From: Heterocephalus glaber
Lineage: Eukaryota; Chordata; Mammalia; Rodentia; Bathyergidae
Reading direction: 5' to 3'
Length of the DNA stretch: 64,000 nucleotides
NCBI RefSeq assembly: GCF_000247695.1
Contig: NW_004624783.1
Span: 186,919 to 250,918 of the forward strand
The notes below the pieces were generated by a model. It did not search any database. It was not told where the DNA came from and saw nothing but the letters and a program-made list of their open reading frames with translations. Below, one piece after another: positions 57,679-64,000 of the stretch. The number at the start of each line of letters is the position of its first letter. Within the stretch, counting starts at the first letter, position 1. The position numbers and the translations under genes are program-made.

Positions 57679-59384
57679 TCCAGCTGAGGGAGGGAAGGAG
57701 AGGGCCTGAGGGTGGAATGTATTGCATTGTCAGCTGGTTCTCCAGGTGGAGATCAGCAGAGGGCTAAGACTGGGATTCCAGAGCAAGTCCCTTAGCCAGG
57801 AAGGCCCCTTGGTGCCCACTTCTCCCCTTCCCAGGCCTACCCCATGCTGGCTTCTGCACCCTGTGAGAGTTCATCCTCTGGGGTAAGGCATGGGAAGCCA
57901 TGTAAGGTTCTGGGTCTAGAGAAGGGGAGGTCACAGCCCTGAAAGGAACATCAGTGCACTGGAGACCCATACAGTACCCTTACCTTGTCCTGTTAGTGGG
58001 GCAGGAAATCCTCTTAGTGCCAGAGAACCCAGAACTTCATCTTTAGCAGCCCCAGGCCAGGCAGTCCCTCCAGAGCACAGGGGCTGGCACTGACTGGTAA
58101 AACATTCTGCAGTGCTTTGCTGTTCAAGGGAAGAGTCTCCCCTGACAATTTTTTTTATATATATAAACACATGTCCTTCATCTTCTAGATCAATTTTCAA
58201 ATTTGGATAGTGATACAAGGACAGAGAAAGTTTTCTACGAAAATCACAGTGTAAGCCCAGTGATCAATGGCAGCTGTTATTGGGGATGGGAGGGATAGAG
58301 ACTGGGAAGGACTGTGGCCAAGAAGCAGGCCTGTGTTCTGGATGAAGGGCACTACCCATGACTGTCACCATGTGGCCATGCTGGCTCAGTGCCGCTAAGA
58401 AGCCAGAGTCTGGATTATGTGAATTCCCTGAGTTTTTACCCTCTTCCTCACTGTGGTCCATGGTCCCATTTCCTGTGCCCACCTAGAACCAGGGCTTCTA
58501 AATAATGCAGATGAGGGAACATTTGTCATCATTCTGAAAGATTAAGATGGCCCAAGCCTTTACAATGGCCTCATCTGTCTCATCCTGCTGCACATGGGCT
58601 CATGGAGGACAGATATATGCCCAGCCAAAGACTCTGGACTAGTGGCAGAGCTGCAGTGAGAGGCACCCTGGGTAGATAAACAGAAGGATGACCCAAGAAT
58701 GCATCTGTTCCTGAGAGAGCAGGAAAATTGCCTTGTCCCATCAAGGCCAGAGAGGACCATGAGGATGTACGGATGCTAACAATTTTAGCTTATATTTATA
58801 AGGATAAGTACCAGAAAAAGAAGGGGTTGGGTCCATTGAGATGCAGTGTTATTTTTTTACATCTCATAGCCCTTTTCCATATTACTGGGGACGTTTGCCT
58901 GCTGTCATAATGAAAAGCTGGGCAAGTCTTATGTCTATGCTATTCACACCTAGGCCACAGACAATGCTAACTAAAGCATCAAGATGGATTTAACAGCACA
59001 TCTTTACCCCTTCCCTGACTCAGGTCTGGAGCCTGCTGTGGGTAGGGGAAGGTGGCTGGCTTCTTTGCCCTCCTCGGTCTTCGTCCCTTCTTAGCCACCC
59101 TCCAGCTCAGCTCCAGGCTGCTAGCGGTTCTTGACCTCTCCTGGGTGAGGGTGGAGGGCTGATCAGGGAAGAGGAGTCTTGCTGGAAGTGGCTTTTTATC
59201 CTCTGGGCTGGCAGCTGAGTAAGGCTGGCTCCTTCTCTACAGTGCCCAGGGGCATCTCTATTCTGGGCCCTGAAGAAGGAGATGCCATCCATCAAGGGCA
59301 GACCTGCCCAGTGACAGCCCACTCAGCTATAGAGGTTGGCATTGCCTGAGGAACTTGATTTGTGTCAGATGTCTTATGCCCTGG

Positions 59385-59470
59385 CCGCTTACTTGTGGTG
59401 TGACCTTAAAACCAGTGAGGCCTCTCTTGGTCCTAGTTTTCTCATCTTTAAAATAAACATATAGAGGTTG
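59385..59470 (+). repeat. MIR-like fragment
   Basis: CTTGTGGTGTGACCTTAAAA and GTTTTCTCATCTTTAAAATA are MIR landmarks. Confidence 0.7.
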
Positions 59471-61012
59471 ATATCATGCATACAGTTGCTTCCTCCTGGC
59501 AAAGAACAGGTGGGTCCTCTCAGGGGCAGAAGTAGGCAGGAGAAAGCCAGAACATCTCGATTCCTGCCCTTACCCACATGTCCTCCCCTGAACTGACACC
59601 ACCAGCAAGAGGAGCAGCTGGACACCACCAGGTGGGGATGCATGGGGACATGAGGAAGGGGCATGGCCAATGCTAACTGGCCATCTTCATCTTTGTCCTT
59701 CATCTTTTTCCTGCTGACCCTACCCTGTCATGCTGATGGGGAGCTGGGCATGGGTGAGGGGAGGACCCCAGGGAGCCAAGTCAGCGCCTGCAAGTGGAGT
59801 GCAGGACGAGGACCCCATGATCAGAGAGCTGGAAAGGTGGTCTCCGTTCTTTCTCATCAGTGCTCCTGACACCGTGGAGGCAGGGTAGAGATTGGGTAGG
59901 GGGCAGGTACATCACAAAGAGTCACTGCTCCTGCTTCAAGCCTCAGTATCAGTGTCACAAAGGGTGAGAAGTCACACTGGCAGGTGAGATGGGTCAGGTG
60001 AGAGTTCCCAGGAAATTCTCCAGCTCTGTATGATTTCCAGAGGGCAGGCCCACCCACAGGCACCCGCTGGCCTCTGCAGGAAAGTGCCACTATGCCCATC
60101 TCCTTTATTGTCCACCTGTGTACTGTTCACCCTGGACCCCGGCCCAAAGCCTGGCACCAAGCAGGCCATCCACTTCTGTTTGCTGGGCGAAAGGAAGGCT
60201 GCTCGCATGGAGGGGTGGGTAGAGAGAGCAAAGGTTGGATGCACGTGTGGGTCCAGGCCAGGCCTCAGCTCCTTGGCCTCTATGTAGGAGATGAGGAGGA
60301 GGTGTTGCTCACGATAAAAATCTGCCTGCCTCTGTGGTGCTCCAGCCTCCAGCCACTCACTCACTCAATCTGTATCCTGCCCTGGCCTGGAACAGGATGC
60401 TGCTTTGGCAGGAGAGGGTTGGGCAGGTCTGCTGAGACTTAGAGAGACAAATGGAGAACAGGAGAGAGTCAGAGGCAGGTCCAGGTAGAAGAGGTGGGGA
60501 TGGAGACAGAAAGACAAAAGAAACCAGTGAGGGAGAAAGAGAATAGCAGAGACAGGGAGGGATTCTCCTCTCTCCAGCCCTCTTCCCTTGGCCGGACAAA
60601 ACCTTAGTATCTGCCTGTGTGTACCTCACCTGGGAACCACTTCCTGTTTACAGATCCACACAACATTCCGCAAACTGGGGGAGACTGTGAGCTCCTCAGG
60701 CTGTGGGTGCCTGCTGGGGCTCAGCCCCAGGTGTGGGGCAAGGTTGAGCAGAGCCACCAGGTTTGTTCCTTTTGTCCCCAGTGTCTGATCCTTGGGGAGG
60801 AGGGCTGGGTAGTCTGTGAGGGAGCCTAGCCCAATGTGTATGGGCTCCGATGCCTGCCTGCTGCTCACTAAGCCACTCTGTGGCAATTAGTTTCAGTGCT
60901 CTCCACCTCAGGGGGGTGATCCTGGCTTGGGCAGCCTGCCAAGTGTGATCCTGCATGAGAACAGCAACAGTTTCCAGGGACTGGCCTCCTCCTTGGCTTT
61001 TAAAAATAGTTC

Positions 61013-61190
61013 CAAACTGAGAATGGTGGCACATGCCTGTAATCCCAGGACTGTGTGAGCCTGAGGCAAGCGGAATACAAGTTCAAGTCCACCCTGGGCA
61101 ACTAAGTGAGATCCTGTCTTAAAAGATAAAGGGCCGGGGATGTTCTAAGTTCAAAGGCCCTGAGTTCAATCCTTGATATTGTAAAAAAAA
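61013..61190 (+). repeat. B1-dID type dimeric SINE
   Basis: The 7SL-like left half has GAATGGTGGCACATGCCTGT, AATCCCAGGACTGTGTGAGC and GTGAGATCCTGTCTTAAAAG. The right half is ID-like: GGGCCGGGGATGTTCTAAGT then CCTGAGTTCAATCCTTGATA. It ends with an A tail. The ID half lacks part of the A box region. Confidence 0.9.
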
Positions 61191-61204
61191 ACCCTATTTT
61201 TACT

Positions 61205-61310
61205 TTTGCTCCAATCCTCTGAGGGAGGGTTTAACATCCCTTGTACAGATGAGGAAACCGCAGCTGGCAGAAGCTAGGTGGTTTGCCCAGGGCCACATGG
61301 AGGATCTAAC
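61205..61310 (-). repeat. MIR-like fragment, antisense
   Basis: ATCCCTTGTACAGATGAGGA and GTGGTTTGCCCAGGGCCACA are the antisense MIR core. Confidence 0.7.
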
Positions 61311-61319
61311 CTGCTAGAG

Positions 61320-63180
61320 AAGCTGGGACTCTGTGCTGGAAGAGGCTTTTTTCAATCTGAGCTCTGGGAAGATGGAGGAGAATAGGTGGTGGTGGACATG
61401 TGAGCACAGGGGGAGGACAGAAGCCAAGCTCAGTTCCCGTTCAACAGCCCTCATTATCTGCCCTTCTTATTGCTCCTTGCTGATTCTGAACAGCAGGTAC
61501 CAAGTTTTAATGCCACAATCACCTGTCTACCCAAGGAGAAAATTGGTCTAAAATGGCCTGGTGCTTTCATCCCACAGTTTGGAGGGGGTGACACACAGCA
61601 CATGGTGGGGCGAGTGAGGAGGGAGAGAACGGCTCCTGAATCAAAGGAGGCCAACCCAGAGAGCTCAGAGACAGCCACTTTCCCTGCCAGGCCAATGCCT
61701 GGGGAGGGCTATAGGCCAGGGGTCTGCTGGGCCCCAGGCCTCCTCCTGAAGATGCAGCCTCCTGAACCCTTTGCTCAGTGAGATGTGGTAGAAAACACAC
61801 CTAGGGGTCCTAGAGGTTTTTGTCTGAGAAAAACAGAAGTGGTTTTTCAGTCCAGGTAAAACCAATGGCATGAATTAGTCATTCCAGACTACTCTGGGTC
61901 CCTAAAGCCCCAGAGAGGACTTCCTTGTGTGCATGGGATGGGAAGCTGACTGCCCAACAGCTCTGTCTTCTCCCAGCACCTCTGTCCTGGGTCTTGCCTC
62001 TGCCTTCCTCGCCCTTTCTCCTCTTCCTCCCAACTTCAGAATGGAAGAGCTAGACTACCATAGGCCTGAGCATGTCCCGGTGTCTGTACTCCCTCCTGGG
62101 CACCAGGACTCTCTAATCGTGGGAGTGCAGGCATACACATGGATTGAACCTAAATTTTAGGCTGCGGTTCAGACTTGCTGTTGCATAGATAACCTATGAG
62201 TGGACTTGGGGGTTTGATTTAGTGGAAGCAAATTGGCTCGCAGAGGTGCAGGCCAGGGGAGTGTGACAGCTTTGAGCCAACATCTAACCACAGTGGTCAA
62301 AGGCCAGCACCCACTGCCATGGCTGTGATTAAGGGAATTGCTCAGTATACCGGTGGTGGTGGGGGGTGCTGACCGCACAACACTTGGGGCTCTGGACAGT
62401 GGCTGAGTCATCCTCACAGCCAGTGGGCCTGGAGCAGGGAATGTAAATCACCTGCCTCTACCCTGCCAGCCAGTCAGAATATCCCTGTCCTGTGAGGCAC
62501 ATGAGGGTGTGAAGGTGCCGTTTGAATGTACACATTTCTTGTCCATCAGGTCCCTTGCACTACCTGCCTGTGTCTGATGAGATCTCCTGCAGGATCCAGT
62601 TTTTGCTTGCACTTGAGGGCCTGTAGACCTGGTTTGAGAAGGGCTAAAGGAGAACCCTGAACACCAAGGTGCCCTGGACCAACACATATGTCTTGAGCCT
62701 TGGAGGAAGAGGTGAGCTCCTATCTGGAGAGAAAAGGGACTTGGATTTCTGTTTTAGCAGCTTTCACCAGATGAGTGCCCCTGAACTGTAGCCCCCTCCC
62801 CAAGGGGCACTCAGATCCCATGCCTGGACTAAAGCATCACATCGTCCTGAGATTCTGAGGTCTGCCAGGGTATGTACCCAGACCTGAGGCTTGCTGAGGC
62901 ACCATGAAGAGTGGCACAAAGCTTTGAACATGATAAAGCTTTCAGAGAAGTCTTGTCCAGTGCAGCTTTTAAATAAATGTTTTTTAGCAGCAGGGCTAAA
63001 AATCTTACCCAGAAACTCAATGGCTAACACAGAGAAAGTAGAGTCAGTCAGTTGCAGTGGAGGTGGTGGGCCCAGGGCCCAGACTTACCCTCTCCTCCTT
63101 GCCCACCCCATCATCACTGGGATGTCCTTGATTGACCCCTAGATCTCTGGGCAACATGGTGAGAAACACTGTTTTGACAG
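61320..63180. other. Unassigned intergenic sequence
   Basis: No gene or clear repeat. Frames of up to about 100 codons without protein features. Confidence 0.35.
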
Positions 63181-63184
63181 CAAT

Positions 63185-63300
63185 CTCTTTGCAATGCTCA
63201 TTTAGTTTGCCCATTTTACAGATGGGTACACTAAGACTTAAAAAGGCAGAGTGGTTTACACAAGGTCATTTATGGCAGAGCCAGGGACACAAAACCAGGT
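63185..63300 (-). repeat. MIR-like fragment, antisense
   Basis: GCCCATTTTACAGATGGGTA and GTGGTTTACACAAGGTCATT are antisense MIR landmarks. Confidence 0.75.
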
Positions 63301-63304
63301 TCCT

Positions 63305-63755
63305 GCAGCCCAGCCTGGATTCCCCCAGCTGCCTGATATAACTCCATCTTCCTGCCTGCTGATTCGATTCCAACAGCTCTGTTTGAAAGAATAATTTTAT
63401 TGACCTCATTATGCATTTCAGTATTCTAAACCACCTTCCATCTGCTTTGGAAGCAGGCAGAGGAAACATCATAAACGCATACATAAAATCATTATGCTCC
63501 CTTTTGTTCAACTCTGGTCTCTGCTCCCTGGTGGGAGGAAATGAAAGAGGATGAATCTGCCCCGCCCTGGTCTTGACAAGGTCGCAGGGTGAGGGGTTGG
63601 GAGCCGAGAGGGGTAGAACCTGTGCCCTCCTTAAAATCTGCAGGCAGGATGGGGACGACAGCTGGCATGCCCTCATGTGCCATGTGAGGGTGGGGGCATT
63701 CTGGCGAGCTGCAGGGTAGAGATGCAGTAAGACTGTTCTCCCAGTCTTAGTGCTA
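63305..63755. other. Unassigned sequence
   Basis: A minus-strand frame of 188 codons (63266-63832) crosses two MIR fragments and has no protein features. It is judged spurious. Confidence 0.35.
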
Positions 63756-63759
63756 TTAT

Positions 63760-63870
63760 GGTGATAGGCTGTCATGTAATAGCTGTGATCTTCAGCAAGT
63801 TTGGTTACTTCTTTGGGCCTCAGTTTCCTCATCTACAGTATAATGATAAAACTCTAACCTCAAAAAGTTG
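63760..63870 (+). repeat. MIR-like SINE
   Basis: AGCTGTGATCTTCAGCAAGT, GGCCTCAGTTTCCTCATCTA and following ATGATAAAACTCTAACCTC make a clear MIR. Confidence 0.85.
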
Positions 63871-64000
63871 TGAAATTTATCATGCGTCAATTCATGCCAA
63901 ACGCAGCATTCCCCTGGCCGATGGTAAATGTTCCAGGATGGTTATTGAATGATGAAGACAGTGGCAGGGTTACAACACCCTCAGGTGCAGGGTCTGTCTT

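Larger units (their letters stand above)
56675..61005. other. Unassigned intergenic sequence
   Basis: No gene recognised. Holds an RFX-type X-box at 57665-57678 and a MIR-like piece at 59385-59470. Frames of up to 130 codons show no known protein. Confidence 0.35.

Noticed and set aside
63266..63832. Minus-strand frame of 188 codons near the window end
   Set aside because: It crosses two MIR fragments and has no recognisable domain or splice structure.

Overview
This is mammalian genomic DNA from a rodent. The evidence is the repeat content: many ID-type (tRNA-Ala-derived) SINEs, 7SL-derived B1-type monomers, and fusions of the two (B1-dID type). I saw no B2 or B4 elements, which argues against mouse, rat and other muroids. 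The species cannot be fixed by reading alone; a hystricognath, squirrel-related or beaver-like rodent would all be possible. MaLR LTRs, MIR-like and L2-like fragments, L1M-type LINE fragments and Tigger-like DNA transposons form the older mammalian background.

The one protein-coding gene I can support is GHRHR, the growth hormone releasing hormone receptor. It lies on the + strand in 13 coding exons from 14316 to 26989. Every intron has GT-AG ends, and exon lengths and phases join to a complete 422-residue class B G-protein-coupled receptor. A canonical AATAAA at 27244-27249 ends a short 3' UTR. Pit-1/octamer-like motifs lie just upstream of the start codon, in keeping with a pituitary somatotroph promoter. 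The reading frame is intact, with no frameshift or premature stop.

Layout: 1-1.55 kb is fairly GC-rich with an antisense MaLR LTR fragment and ends in an orphan AATAAA. 1.7-12.8 kb is an AT-rich graveyard of antisense L1-type fragments with nested SINEs and one MaLR LTR. 12.8-14.3 kb is mostly unique sequence leading to the GHRHR promoter. 14.3-27.3 kb is GHRHR, whose first intron carries a long CATC-type array and a CTTC-type array. 27.3-64 kb is intergenic: nested L1 fragments, a degenerate GTTAGT-type array (30.2 kb), an ancient repeat with a phased 23-bp minisatellite (33.5 kb), Tigger-like elements (37.3, 45.4 and 50.6 kb), MaLR LTRs (38.0, 43.1 and 49.1 kb), another LTR-like element (45.7-46.3 kb) and scattered SINEs. 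In other mammals ADCYAP1R1 follows GHRHR and AQP1 precedes it; I found no coding exon of either here.

The most interesting observations are a one-residue deletion plus a new N-glycosylation sequon in extracellular loop 1 of the receptor, an in-frame ATG with a signal-peptide-like stretch directly upstream of exon 2, a cryptic-exon candidate in the last intron, the degenerate GTTAGT array, the phased 23-bp minisatellite and an intact solo LTR with perfect target-site duplications. I did not find a new multi-gene system. Comparisons with human GHRHR are from memory and were not made by alignment.
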